A stretch of 41,805 nucleotides of DNA from an uncultured Microscilla sp. (lineage in GTDB: Bacteria > Bacteroidota > Bacteroidia > Cytophagales > Microscillaceae): positions 1-41,805 of the forward strand of contig NZ_CANLRP010000061.1 in NCBI RefSeq assembly GCF_947493425.1, written 5' to 3'. Below, piece after piece: positions 7,325-16,194 of this stretch. The notes beneath the pieces are model-generated. The model was not told the DNA's origin. It did not search any database and saw only the letters and a list, made by a program, of their open reading frames with translations. The first letter of the stretch is position 1, and each line of letters opens with the position of its first letter. Position numbers and translations under genes: made by a program.

Positions 7325-8527
7325 CTACCCCTGTACTTGTGTTGCTGGCACCGATGCACGAATGGCCTGCTCGATATCGGCAATAATATCGTCAATGTGT
7401 TCAAGCCCGGTAGAAATGCGAATAAGGCCAGGGCTAATGCCTACAGCCATTCTTTCTTCATCGCTGAGCTTAGAGTGGGTAGTAGATGCCGGGTGAGTAG
7501 CTATAGTACGCGTATCGCCCAGGTTGGCCGTAAACGAAATCATTTGCAAAGCATTGAGAAAGTCACGCCCTCGATTTACCCCTCCTTTTACTTCAAAACT
7601 CACCAAACCACCTCCCAAACGCATTTGCTTTTTGGCCAGTTCATACTGGGGGTGAGAAGGTAAAAACGGGTATTTCACAAAACTAACTTCTGCGTGTTTT
7701 TCTAAATATTGCGCCAGTTTCAGGGCGTTATCACAATGTTTTTCCATTCTGATAGACAGCGTCTCCAAACTTTTAGACAATATCCAACCATTGAAAGGCG
7801 ACAGAGCTGGTCCGGTGTGGCGCGCCATAAAACGTACTTCTTCTATGGCGGCTTTTGTACCCAATACAATGCCCCCAATGGTGCGTCCTTGCCCATCTAT
7901 AAACTTAGTAGCAGAATGCGTTACCACGTCTGCTCCAAACTGAACTGGGGTTTGTAAATAAGGGGTAGCAAAACAATTGTCTACTACATACAATAACTCA
8001 TGTTTTTTGGCAAGCTTGCCCGCCCACTCCAGGTCTATAATGTCTAAGGCAGGGTTTGAGGGAGTTTCTATAAATAATATCTTGGTGTTGTCTTGTATGG
8101 CAGTTTCCCAACTATCGGGTTTGTCTATGTCTACATACGTATGGCTAATGCCCCAACGTGGAAAAATCTGAGTAATGATTTGGTGGGTAGACCCAAACAA
8201 CGAGCGACAAGCCAGCACGTGGTCGCCCGCCTTAAGAAAAGACGCCATGCTCAAAAACATAGCCGCCATACCAGAGGCAAGCGCGATTCCGTCTTCGGTG
8301 CCCTCCAACAAACACATTTTCTGAACAAACTCATCGTTATTAGGGTTCGAATAGCGCGAGTAAATATTGCCTTCTTGTTCGTTGGCAAACAAAGCACGGG
8401 CGTGTTCGGCATCGTTAAACACAAAACTTGAGGTAGCATAAATGGGCGCAGAGTGTTCGCGCTCTCCCGAACGCGTGACCTGGGTACGAATGGCGTTGGT
8501 TTCAAAGTGTTCTGAGTTATCTTGCAT
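7325..8527 (-). CDS. metZ: O-succinylhomoserine sulfhydrylase-like PLP enzyme (MetZ)
   Basis: A Cys/Met-metabolism PLP enzyme (400 aa) that probably joins sulfide to O-succinyl- or O-acetyl-homoserine to make homocysteine. The N terminus TNAIRTQVTRSGEREHSAPI and the PLP-lysine segment ATKFIDGQGR (Lys208) favour MetZ over cystathionine gamma-synthase. Also visible are YSRYSNPN (Tyr/Arg phosphate contacts) and VVDNCFATP (Asp183, which pairs with the PLP ring nitrogen). The frame extends upstream to 8611, but the Met at 8527 is the natural start, because the extra 28 residues are not conserved-looking. A -7-like TATATTTG lies at 8609-8616. MetB or MetC activity cannot be excluded from sequence alone. 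Confidence 0.88.
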   Translation of the reverse strand: MQDNSEHFETNAIRTQVTRSGEREHSAPIYATSSFVFNDAEHARALFANEQEGNIYSRYSNPNNDEFVQKMCLLEGTEDGIALASGMAAMFLSMASFLKAGDHVLACRSLFGSTHQIITQIFPRWGISHTYVDIDKPDSWETAIQDNTKILFIETPSNPALDIIDLEWAGKLAKKHELLYVVDNCFATPYLQTPVQFGADVVTHSATKFIDGQGRTIGGIVLGTKAAIEEVRFMARHTGPALSPFNGWILSKSLETLSIRMEKHCDNALKLAQYLEKHAEVSFVKYPFLPSHPQYELAKKQMRLGGGLVSFEVKGGVNRGRDFLNALQMISFTANLGDTRTIATHPASTTHSKLSDEERMAVGISPGLIRISTGLEHIDDIIADIEQAIRASVPATQVQG

Positions 8528-9465
8528 TGATATTCGTGTTAGTATTATTAAAGAATGTGGGAAGGCTACAAATGCACTTTGAAAGCACGCATAACACTTC
8601 CTTAAAATCAAATATAATCAGAGATTTTAGTTTTCACAGCTTTGCAAAAGGGCTTTATACCTACAGACAAAAAATAGTCAGCATAGTATCAAACACCTAC
8701 ACAAGGCTTTTTACAAAACAAAAACAACCTAAAACACCTCATTACTTAACATTTCAATAGCAAGCTTACATAATTAAGTATATTATTTGTTAACCCAACC
8801 CATCACCTACCCCTTAAATTTTGCTGGGCAATCGCCTAAAAACTGGTCGACTTGCAAAGCTTTCCCATCCCTGGGCAACCACAAGCAAACTAGCCATACT
8901 TGCCCCTTACTCCATCAAATAGTTCATTGTAAAAAGTTAAATTGTAACCTTTCGCTATCAGACAATCATTTGCAAATCAGGTTTTTATTGGGCAACACCT
9001 GTTTTTTTTTCTCATAAACATTACTAACATGCCTGATTCATCGATAAAGAGGTTTTGAGAGATAAAAACTTGTACCAGGCTTCTATAAAATAGCACTTTA
9101 ATCACCTGAAAATCAATATTATAAAACATTATTTATATTTTAGTCAAGCGATAAGACCAGTCTAAAGGTTACAAAGCCCAGCCTGAAACAGCATATATTT
9201 GGTCATTTTTTAAGATTCTCCCTTTCATTACTTTACAATGCCATTGATATATTACAAAAAAAACACCCATACTTATTTGCTATAGGGCTGGTAGCAAACA
9301 AGTATGGTAAAAAAAACCTGAGAACACTGTAAATTTGCGCCAATCTTTTAATCAGCCCACACAAAGCTATCCATCTACCTTCAATTTTTTGGGTAAAACA
9401 ACTCATAAAAACCCAAAGAATAATTATGCTCAGTGTCTGTCTGTTTTTTATAAAAAAAAGATCAA
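8528..9465. other. Intergenic region between divergent metZ and FN3 lipoprotein genes
   Basis: About 940 bp, A+T-rich, no credible gene. It contains a -7-like box for metZ (8609-8616, minus), a strong hairpin at 9267-9307, and TAAATTTG at 9330-9337, a lone -7-like box for the plus-strand gene. I looked for a SAM riboswitch ahead of metZ and did not see one I could support. Confidence 0.55.
9267..9307 (-). terminator. Orphan terminator-like hairpin
   Basis: CCATACTT-A-TTTGCTA pairs with TAGCAAA-C-AAGTATGG around a 9-nt loop. On the minus strand it is followed within a few bases by a run of eight T. No minus-strand gene precedes it, so it may end an antisense or small RNA, or be a stray repeat. 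Confidence 0.4.
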
Positions 9466-11670
9466 ATGCATCAAGGTATCAAAGTAAATTTATTAATACT
9501 TATCATCAGTAGCTTACTCTATAGTTGTTCTTTATTTGAGAAAGAGTTTATTCTGCCATCACCAGTGGCTACAGAAGCCAGCAAAGTAGAGGTAGTGAGC
9601 TTTGTGGCACACTGGAAAAAAGTAACCGGAGCAGGAAGCTATGAAATAGACCTGGCACTTGATAAGGATTTCACTCAGTTTGCCCCTGGTTATCACGCCA
9701 AAAGGGTTACCGAGCTGGCTGTACAACTCGATAACCTGGAAGCCAATACCACTTATTACTACCGGGTGAGAGCAAATATATCTAATCAAACCTCTCAAAA
9801 CTCTAACGTGATCACTGTCACCACCAAGGCATTAGGCAGCCCCTTGGTATACCCAGCCACCGAAATCTCAGCCACTGGTTTTCGCCTGCACTGGAAAAAA
9901 ATGCCTATTGTAACTGCTTATGTATTGGATGTGGCTATCGACGAAAGCTTTACTAGTTTTATAGAAGGTTACCAAGGGCGAGAAGTAGTGGCAGACACTC
10001 ATTTGCTCATCAGCAATGTCACGGTAAACAAGCAATATTTTTACAGAGTAAGGGTGAAACAATCCAACTCATTGTCGGAATACTCAAATACTTTATCAGT
10101 GTTTACCACTGTTTTGCCCAGCCCCGAATCACTTCCCGCTACCGAGGTAGGGTATACGAGTTTTATAGCCAACTGGAAAGCAATGCCTGAGGCAAGCTCC
10201 TATCAAATAGATGTATCAACTGACCCTTTCTTTGAGCGTATCTTGTCCAAATACAACAATTTAAACGTAAGTGCCAATCGTTTGGTAGTGGTCAACCTCG
10301 ATGCTAACAAAAAATATTATTACAGAGTAAGGGCACTCAACAGCGAAACCAGGTCTAATTACTCTAAAGTGGTCATTGTCAGTACGATTAACCTGACGGC
10401 TCCAGTAGCCACGGCTGCCACCAATGTAGAAAGTGGGGGTTTTAGAGCCAATTGGCAACCAGTAATTAATGCTGCCTCATATTTGATAGATGTGGCACTT
10501 GATCCGGGCTTTAGTCAAATTTTGCCCACTTACAATAACCTGGCGGTTATCGACAATTTTGTAGATGTACAATCGCTTGACGCCAGTACTACCTACTATT
10601 ACCGGGTAAGGGCTCAAGGCCTGGGGGCAATATCTGGGTACTCCAATACCATTGCTACAGTGACTGGCTTATTGCCCGCTCCCATTGCCAATGCTATGAG
10701 CGACCACAAAGCATTTGAGTTTATCGCCCACTGGCAAGCACAAGCAGACATTAATATATATGTGCTGGATGTGGCTACCGATGCCAACTTTAGCAACTTT
10801 GTGGTAGGCTATCAAAATAAGGAGGTATTGGGCAACTCACACAAAGTTACTGGGTTGGACTTCAAAACATCCTATTATTACCGTATACGTGCCAAACGCC
10901 TTAGTAAATACTCGGCTTACTCAAACATAATACAAGTAAACCCTTGTATTAGCAATAGCTGTAAACTTGCCCAAATAGATTTTAGTGGAGCTTATGATAC
11001 GTACGACTCTCAGTTTCGTAGCCAAACTTATACTTATGATGCACAAAATCGCTTGATTAAAATTGATCATCATAAAAAAACCGCCCTCAAGTGGTTTATT
11101 AGCTACCATGCCAATGGTACCATCAACACAGTAGACAAACACCATACTGATACACTTGCGGTAAGGCATATTTATACTTACAGTAACGGGGTGTTGGCAT
11201 CGGTAAGGCAAGAAGACCACGCAGGTAAGTTCAAGGAACTGTGGAAGTTTACATACAACGCCCAAAAACAGCGTACTTCATGGGCTATCTACAGCAATGA
11301 GGCAGGTACTGCCCTCAAGTATTACTTTTCTTATGTAAGAGACGCTAAAGGCAATGTGGTAATGGTAAAGACTATAAGTGGGGCGATATTTAGAGAGTAT
11401 AGTTACGAGGAAAGCTTAAGCCCACTGGCTTTGTTTAACCCCGACTTATGCTTTTTTATTGCTACCAATCGAGACCTGTGGACCAGGGAAGTGGCTGCGG
11501 TTAACTTTGAGGAGAATGAGTTTAGAGGTTTTTTACCTATACGAAATATTAAGAGTGAAAAAACGGGCAGTTTAGAGCTGTTCAATTATCTGTTGAACCA
11601 CAAAGGCGTTGCCACCCAAAAAATAGCCTTTTTTGCTGCCATTTATAAGATGCAAGGCTGTAGTTTTTAA
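9466..11670 (+). CDS. Lipoprotein with five FN3 repeats and a YD-like C-terminal region (734 aa)
   Basis: A signal peptide ends in LLYSC, giving lipid-modified Cys21, so the protein is anchored and probably exposed at the surface or in the periplasm. Residues about 30-495 are five tandem fibronectin type III-like units of about 93 residues. Each has a GFxAxWxx strand, a 'DVAxDxxF' strand and a TTYYYRVRA strand. Residues about 500-640 look like YD/RHS-type repeats (YTYDAQNRLIKI, YTYSNGVLASV, FTYNAQKQRTS). The last 90 residues are not recognised. Such FN3 units usually bind polysaccharide or protein. No toxin or protease domain is seen. The gene is monocistronic, and a terminator-like hairpin lies about 75 bases downstream. 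Confidence 0.9.
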   Translation: MHQGIKVNLLILIISSLLYSCSLFEKEFILPSPVATEASKVEVVSFVAHWKKVTGAGSYEIDLALDKDFTQFAPGYHAKRVTELAVQLDNLEANTTYYYRVRANISNQTSQNSNVITVTTKALGSPLVYPATEISATGFRLHWKKMPIVTAYVLDVAIDESFTSFIEGYQGREVVADTHLLISNVTVNKQYFYRVRVKQSNSLSEYSNTLSVFTTVLPSPESLPATEVGYTSFIANWKAMPEASSYQIDVSTDPFFERILSKYNNLNVSANRLVVVNLDANKKYYYRVRALNSETRSNYSKVVIVSTINLTAPVATAATNVESGGFRANWQPVINAASYLIDVALDPGFSQILPTYNNLAVIDNFVDVQSLDASTTYYYRVRAQGLGAISGYSNTIATVTGLLPAPIANAMSDHKAFEFIAHWQAQADINIYVLDVATDANFSNFVVGYQNKEVLGNSHKVTGLDFKTSYYYRIRAKRLSKYSAYSNIIQVNPCISNSCKLAQIDFSGAYDTYDSQFRSQTYTYDAQNRLIKIDHHKKTALKWFISYHANGTINTVDKHHTDTLAVRHIYTYSNGVLASVRQEDHAGKFKELWKFTYNAQKQRTSWAIYSNEAGTALKYYFSYVRDAKGNVVMVKTISGAIFREYSYEESLSPLALFNPDLCFFIATNRDLWTREVAAVNFEENEFRGFLPIRNIKSEKTGSLELFNYLLNHKGVATQKIAFFAAIYKMQGCSF

Positions 11671-12152
11671 GCTAGCAACTAGTACTCTGGGTACTAAATT
11701 CCTTTCACATATTTCGGCTTCTTTTGCCTGCTGACTTCACCTAAAAAAACTCACGTAGCTTAGGCTATGCTCGTTTTTTGGAGGTTTGACAGCCACCAAA
11801 ATAAACTCGAAATAGTGTATAAACTACTTAGTTCCCAAAGCACTAGGAGCCAGGTACTAGGTACACCCTGTTCTCTGGGTAACTACGCTTTTTCTATCAC
11901 GTTGGTTTTTAGCGATTTATAAAGTCCGTAGTTCAAAGCTTTGACAGGGTTCTAGCGATATTGTAACCGCAGGTTATATTTGGTATCTCACTGAACATTT
12001 GCCTTATTTATTGCACTTGCTTTTTGTGAAAAACATGGTGCGCTTAGTCTGGTTTTCTGGTACGTGGGTTTTTGAGCTTGCAAAAAAAACTACTATTTTG
12101 TGTTCAAAGCAGTTTTAAACACTCATTTAGGCAACCTATAACGCCCAACACC
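11671..12152. other. Intergenic region with hairpin and palindrome
   Basis: No gene is seen. Besides the hairpin at 11744-11779 it holds the palindrome TCAAAGCTTTGA (11934-11945) and a -7-like TATATTTG (11975-11982) that may drive the hydrolase gene. A short block CTCTGGGTA occurs twice (about 11687 and 11875). Confidence 0.5.
11744..11779 (+). terminator. Terminator-like hairpin after the FN3 lipoprotein gene
   Basis: AAAAAAC (11744-11750) pairs with GTTTTTT (11773-11779). An internal loop separates this from the TAGC / GCTA stem, and the right arm is itself a T run. Similar sequence (TAGCTT-GGCTATGC followed by GTTTTTTG) recurs at 13128-13154, so it is also a small dispersed repeat. Confidence 0.45.
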
Positions 12153-13052
12153 ATGCAACTCACCGACTGGAAAGCCAAGGGGAAATATTTTACCTATAAA
12201 AATCAATCAATATTTTATGTACAAGCAGGGCAAAATGCCAATCAACCCGATAAAGCGCATTTATTGCTCATACATGGGTTCCCTACTTCGTCGTGGGACT
12301 GGCACAAGATATGGCAACCTCTCACCGAAAAATTTGTGGTAACTGCCCTTGACATGATAGGTTTTGGATATTCGGCAAAGCCTTACAAATACTATTACAA
12401 CATTCACGACCAGGCACGCTTACACGAGGCGCTCCTGACTGAATTGGGCATCAAAAAATGTCACATCCTTGCCCACGATTACGGCGATACCGTGGCACAA
12501 GAAATGTTGGCTGCTTTTTTAGACCGAGCCAAACAAGGCACTCTTCAGACAGGTGTAGAGATTCAATCGCTTTGTTTGCTCAATGGTGGATTATTTCCCG
12601 AAACTCACCAACCCCGTACCATTCAAAAAATGCTCATTAGCCCACTGGGGGTATGGGTAACAAAGCTGATGAATAAAAAACGTTTTAGTCAAAGGTTTTC
12701 GGAGGTATTTGGTGCCCATACGCAACCTACCAGCCAGGAACTGGATGATTTCTGGCAACTTATTGCTTTGAACAATGGCCATAGAATAGGGCATAAACTG
12801 ATTCGCTACATGAACGAACGCAAGGTGTACCGCGAACGCTGGGTGGGTGGGCTCAAAAATTCTATAGTACCTATCAGGCTTATCAACGGACCCGCCGATC
12901 CGATATCGGGCAAGCACATGGTGGCACGTTATAAAGAAGTGGTGGATAACCCTGACGTAGTGATGCTTGATGACACGATAGGGCATTATCCTCAGGTAGA
13001 GGATCCCGAAGGTGTGTTACAGGCTTTTTTAGCATTTGTAGGAGGCATATAG
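12153..13052 (+). CDS. Alpha/beta hydrolase, MEST/epoxide-hydrolase-like (299 aa)
   Basis: A soluble alpha/beta-hydrolase fold enzyme. HGFPTSSWDW is the oxyanion-hole loop. The nucleophile elbow is AHDYGDTVAQE, where Asp takes the place usually held by Ser, as in haloalkane dehalogenases, epoxide hydrolases and the animal MEST protein. NGPADPISG carries the candidate acid, and IGHYPQVEDP the catalytic His. The HDYGD and HYPQVEDP motifs are closest to MEST as I recall it. The substrate is unknown. I chose the ATG at 12153 (MQLTDWKAKG). The frame stays open to an ATG at 12072, but those 27 residues look unlike the family. It is not in an obvious operon. Confidence 0.88.
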   Translation: MQLTDWKAKGKYFTYKNQSIFYVQAGQNANQPDKAHLLLIHGFPTSSWDWHKIWQPLTEKFVVTALDMIGFGYSAKPYKYYYNIHDQARLHEALLTELGIKKCHILAHDYGDTVAQEMLAAFLDRAKQGTLQTGVEIQSLCLLNGGLFPETHQPRTIQKMLISPLGVWVTKLMNKKRFSQRFSEVFGAHTQPTSQELDDFWQLIALNNGHRIGHKLIRYMNERKVYRERWVGGLKNSIVPIRLINGPADPISGKHMVARYKEVVDNPDVVMLDDTIGHYPQVEDPEGVLQAFLAFVGGI

Positions 13053-13090
13053 GCAGACAGGATTCATTTGTACTACACAAATCTCCTATC

Positions 13091-13233
13091 AAAAAATCCC
13101 CAAAAAGCAATGGTTAGAACAGTTCCATAGCTTTGGCTATGCAAAGGTTTTTTGACTCGCCCACTCAACAAATATTTTGTTTTATTGGCACATCTTATTT
13201 TTTCCGCTTTACTTATCTTTTTGGGGATTTTTT
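13091..13233. repeat. Perfect 17-bp inverted repeat around 109 bp between convergent genes
   Basis: AAAAAATCCCCAAAAAG (13091-13107) is the exact reverse complement of 13217-13233. Each arm ends outward in six T on its own strand, so together they would make a bidirectional terminator if brought together. The 109-bp loop contains another small hairpin (CATAGC / GCTATG, 13126-13141). Either this is a terminator split by an insertion, or the arms are ends of a tiny element. Confidence 0.6.
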
Positions 13234-13247
13234 ATGTATACAAAAAC

Positions 13248-13679
13248 CTATGCCTTGGCAAAAGGTGGAACATTATAAGCGTACGAAGGTTGTGTTTCCA
13301 GCCACTCTTCGGCCTCTTCTATGTCGTCAAAAGTTTTGTACTCAAAGTCTCTGCTTAACTGACTTTGCACATTGTTTACGGTGTGGTTGGCAAACACCGA
13401 ACTGCTTACTACAGTTGCTATGTGCACCAGGCCATAGTGTCTCATTGCGGGGTAATAGTTGTCAAGCACCCACTGTTGGGCAGCTGGCGAAGATCCTTGA
13501 AAACCCCTAAAATCATTCATAATTTTATTGATGCCCAGCGTCTTGAAATATTGCATTGTTTGGGTAAACAATTCTTTGATTCCTTCGGCACCTAAAAATG
13601 CATCGATTTTCAAGCGAATAAACCCTTCTGCTGGATCAAAAGAGACAGTTGCTTGTTTCGATTGAAAGTGTACGTTCAT
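13248..13679 (-). CDS. STAS/SpoIIAA-like domain protein (143 aa)
   Basis: A small cytoplasmic protein of the STAS/SpoIIAA-like fold. It has an N-terminal beta pair (VHFQSKQATVSFDPAEGFIR), then helix GIKELFTQTMQYFKTLGIN. The strand KIMNDFRGF is followed by the motif SPAAQQWVLDNYYP, then strand HIATVVSSSVFAN, and the C terminus is FDDIEEAEEWL. This layout (strand IMNDxR, QQWxxxxxxP, DDxEEAxxWL) is common among Cytophagales paralogues of unknown function. The family usually mediates protein interactions or binds small lipophilic ligands. No signal peptide and no partner kinase or phosphatase nearby. It converges on the hydrolase gene. Confidence 0.75.
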   Translation of the reverse strand: MNVHFQSKQATVSFDPAEGFIRLKIDAFLGAEGIKELFTQTMQYFKTLGINKIMNDFRGFQGSSPAAQQWVLDNYYPAMRHYGLVHIATVVSSSVFANHTVNNVQSQLSRDFEYKTFDDIEEAEEWLETQPSYAYNVPPFAKA

Positions 13680-13756
13680 AACAATAATTATGTTTTATGT
13701 AGTGTAGTGTGTTATATTGCATTATTCAAAGGCAAATGTATGCATAGTTATCAGCA

Positions 13757-13789
13757 TAAAAAAAAGTGCCCTACATTTATTAGTGCACT
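13757..13789 (-). terminator. Terminator after the TauE/SafE gene
   Basis: On the minus strand, AGTGCACT (13789-13782) pairs with AGGGCACT (13772-13765), one mismatch, and is followed by eight T. It lies about 150 bases past the TauE/SafE stop. Confidence 0.6.
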
Positions 13790-13941
13790 CCTTTAAGGTT
13801 TTTTTTAATTTATTCTGGCTGATGACTAAATGCAAGCAAAACGATTCTACACAAAAACATTTTAACTCAATAATTAAAGCGTTATTCAAGTAAAAATAAG
13901 ATGTATGATCAAAAACAAAGTAGGATATTTTACAGATACGT

Positions 13942-14679
13942 TTACAAAACCAAAGTGAGTATTACCTTCAGCATCATACTAAGTGCAATGCTCCCCAAAA
14001 GCATATTATTGAGGTGATTATATTTTTTATCACTTATTTTACCTATAATTTTTTTACCAATAAAAGTCCCAATAACTGCCATAAAACCCAACAAAAGTAA
14101 CGCAAAGGCAAAAGACGTAAAATCAAACTTCATGACGCTCGAGAACACGATAATTTTGCTAAGTTGAGTTAACGCCTGACAAACCGACTTGGTACCTACC
14201 ATTGCTTCTTTAGTCACATTGTTGAACACAAAAAATGAAGCAATAAAAGGTCCCGTTACTGCCACTATCATTCCCAAAAAACTAGACACAAAACCCACCC
14301 CTATAAACACATTGAGGTGGATAGATTGGTGCTTTGGTTGAGGGATAAGCACAGTGGCAAGAATAAATGCCCCCACCAAAAACTCCAGCAGCAAAGGGTG
14401 AAAGTAACCAAAAAACAAGCCTCCAAGGTAGGCGCCTGGCACCAACAATAATACAAATCTCCATACAATATCCCAGCGAACTTCGCGGATGTATACTAAC
14501 ACCCGCGAAGTATTACCAATAAGTTGGACTCCACTGTGGATAGGAATGGCTTCTTTGATGCTTACGACCCAGGTAAGCACTGTAAACAGAATAGCCCCAC
14601 CAGCAAGCCCAAACACTGAGCTAATCACTGACGCCACTACTGCCGTAAACATTAAAACAATTAAACCACCTGTACTCAT
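13942..14679 (-). CDS. TauE/SafE-family membrane permease (245 aa)
   Basis: A polytopic inner-membrane protein with about eight hydrophobic segments. It begins GLIVLMFTAVVASVISSVFGLAGG, the typical TauE/SafE first helix with small-residue pairs. A second half-repeat starts around NVFIGVGFVSSFLGM. TauE/SafE proteins export sulfite or sulfoacetate, and many homologues have unknown anionic substrates. Its ATG overlaps the stop codon of the DUF2252 gene in an ATGA arrangement (14676-14679), so the two are translationally coupled. There is no sulfur-metabolism gene next to it, so the substrate is not predictable. Confidence 0.9.
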   Translation of the reverse strand: MSTGGLIVLMFTAVVASVISSVFGLAGGAILFTVLTWVVSIKEAIPIHSGVQLIGNTSRVLVYIREVRWDIVWRFVLLLVPGAYLGGLFFGYFHPLLLEFLVGAFILATVLIPQPKHQSIHLNVFIGVGFVSSFLGMIVAVTGPFIASFFVFNNVTKEAMVGTKSVCQALTQLSKIIVFSSVMKFDFTSFAFALLLLGFMAVIGTFIGKKIIGKISDKKYNHLNNMLLGSIALSMMLKVILTLVL

Positions 14680-15779
14680 CCAGCTTTAGTGGCGTTGAGT
14701 TGTTGTACATACGCCTGGTACGCTTGCATTAGCTCCATATTCATTTGATGCGCAATGTCTGTAAGCCTGGCATAGTCAGCCAGCAAGTGCTTTTCCAGCT
14801 TCATGGCCTCTACCCCTCCTTGCAAAGACTTACGGTGGGCGCTTCCCAACTGGGTGGCTACCGAATAAGCCATGTCTATTTGCTCAGCACTGTTCAAATT
14901 GGCCTTCAGTTTGGCATTTTTTGGCGGAATAGCCCTACCCCAATATTCCTGGTTTTGGTAAGTAACATACCCCATGCGTTGCTCTACTCCAGGGGCATAA
15001 AGTTTAGACGCCTCTATCATACGTATGCCATGGTGATTGTAAGGGTTATAGTACCAGCGATTGTCAGGGTCTTGGTATACAGTTTTGATGTCCAAAAACA
15101 CACTTTCGGCTTCGGTGTTTTTCTGGGGCGACAACACCATCAGAAAACGCTGATTGCCAAATGTACCAGTAGCTTGCCCTGCCTCGGTCAGTTTGTGAGT
15201 ACTAAGCAGGTCTAGTTCGTTGCGACTCTGTAGGTAACCTTGTAGTAAAGCCTTTAGGTCTTTGTTATTGGTACGCACAGGATTATTTCGCATACGCTTT
15301 GCCCACTTAATGTTTGCCTTGAGGTACTCTTCTACGTTGTTGTGCCATACTGTAAATTTTGCCCGGTTGCTTGCCGTAGAAATGGGTTTATAAGGTAAAT
15401 GAGGCGCATGAAAGCTGCGTAGGTATCCTTCTAAAAAGTATTCGAGCACTTCTTTAGACAAAAACTCATCGGTTACTTCTTTGCGCTTGACTGACACCGA
15501 TGCCAAAAAACGTACAATGTCCCAGGCATAAGGCCCTATGCGGGAACGATCAAAGTCTATCATGGCGGCTCCTTTGCCATTGATTGTGTAGTTTTCGATG
15601 TGAGGATTGCCATGCAAAAATACTTGAGGCACGCCTTTGTGCGGGTACAGTTGAGCAAAACGCTCTTGCATTTTCATTGACATGTGACGAAAATAAAGAA
15701 AAAAACCTCGGTCATTATCAAGGTATTTCTTAGACAAATTACTCGTTGTCTTCTCAGGTTTTTTTGAAAAAATGTTCAT
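14676..15779 (-). CDS. DUF2252 protein (367 aa)
   Basis: Matches the DUF2252 family, thought to have a protein-kinase-like or aminoglycoside-phosphotransferase-like fold. VFLHGNPHIENYTI corresponds to the conserved GDxHxxNF loop. MIDFDRSRIGPYAWDIVRF corresponds to the DFDD..GPxxWDLxRL metal-binding motif. The later QGVEAM-type and R-A-H-like segments are less clear. It is shorter than many members. No enzymatic activity is established for the family. It is the first gene of a two-gene operon with the TauE/SafE permease (4-bp overlap). A -7-like TACTTTTG lies at 15822-15829 on the minus strand. Cytoplasmic; the role may be linked to the transporter (inference). Confidence 0.85.
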   Translation of the reverse strand: MNIFSKKPEKTTSNLSKKYLDNDRGFFLYFRHMSMKMQERFAQLYPHKGVPQVFLHGNPHIENYTINGKGAAMIDFDRSRIGPYAWDIVRFLASVSVKRKEVTDEFLSKEVLEYFLEGYLRSFHAPHLPYKPISTASNRAKFTVWHNNVEEYLKANIKWAKRMRNNPVRTNNKDLKALLQGYLQSRNELDLLSTHKLTEAGQATGTFGNQRFLMVLSPQKNTEAESVFLDIKTVYQDPDNRWYYNPYNHHGIRMIEASKLYAPGVEQRMGYVTYQNQEYWGRAIPPKNAKLKANLNSAEQIDMAYSVATQLGSAHRKSLQGGVEAMKLEKHLLADYARLTDIAHQMNMELMQAYQAYVQQLNATKAG

Positions 15780-16127
15780 AAGGGATCTTTTATTTTACAT
15801 TAATTTCATAAAATATTAACACAAAAGTAACATTAAATATTTTAAAGTTAATTTAATTAACTAAAAATCGCCCAAATTAAACAACAAAAAAAGAGGACAG
15901 TACTTTTTATTAACCAAACAAAATATTGTAAATAAAATTAAATCAGCACAAAAACCTATTATCAAGTTTAAAACAAAATAAAATTAAAAAAACACAAGTA
16001 GTGCTAAAAAAGTATTAGAGGACGAGAATAAGACACAAAGGGGATATTAATTAACATTAAATTAATATTAGATATTCGATACTATTTAGAACAAACCGTA
16101 GGGTGAAGCAATTAACAGAGGGGTATC
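15780..16127. other. Very A+T-rich intergenic region
   Basis: No gene is seen. It contains a candidate -7 box for the DUF2252 operon (CAAAAGTA read on plus, 15822-15829) but no clear -33 element. Confidence 0.5.
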
Positions 16128-16155
16128 AAAAAAAAATCCCCCTTTACAGGGGGAC
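16128..16155 (-). terminator. Terminator of the SNF2 gene
   Basis: On the minus strand, GTCCCCC (16155-16149) pairs with GGGGGAT (16142-16136) around TGTAAA, then nine T. It lies about 40 bases past the SNF2 stop codon. Confidence 0.85.
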
Positions 16156-16194
16156 TTTCATCTTTATTTCTTGTCAGAATAACTTTTACTGTTT

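Noticed and set aside
8528..8790. Possible SAM riboswitch ahead of metZ
   Set aside because: I compared the leader by eye with the SAM-I and SAM-II cores I know and found no matching pseudoknot or kink-turn; a covariance-model search would decide.
8787..9017. 76-codon frame upstream of the FN3 gene
   Set aside because: Composition is random-like, with no signal, domain or terminator.
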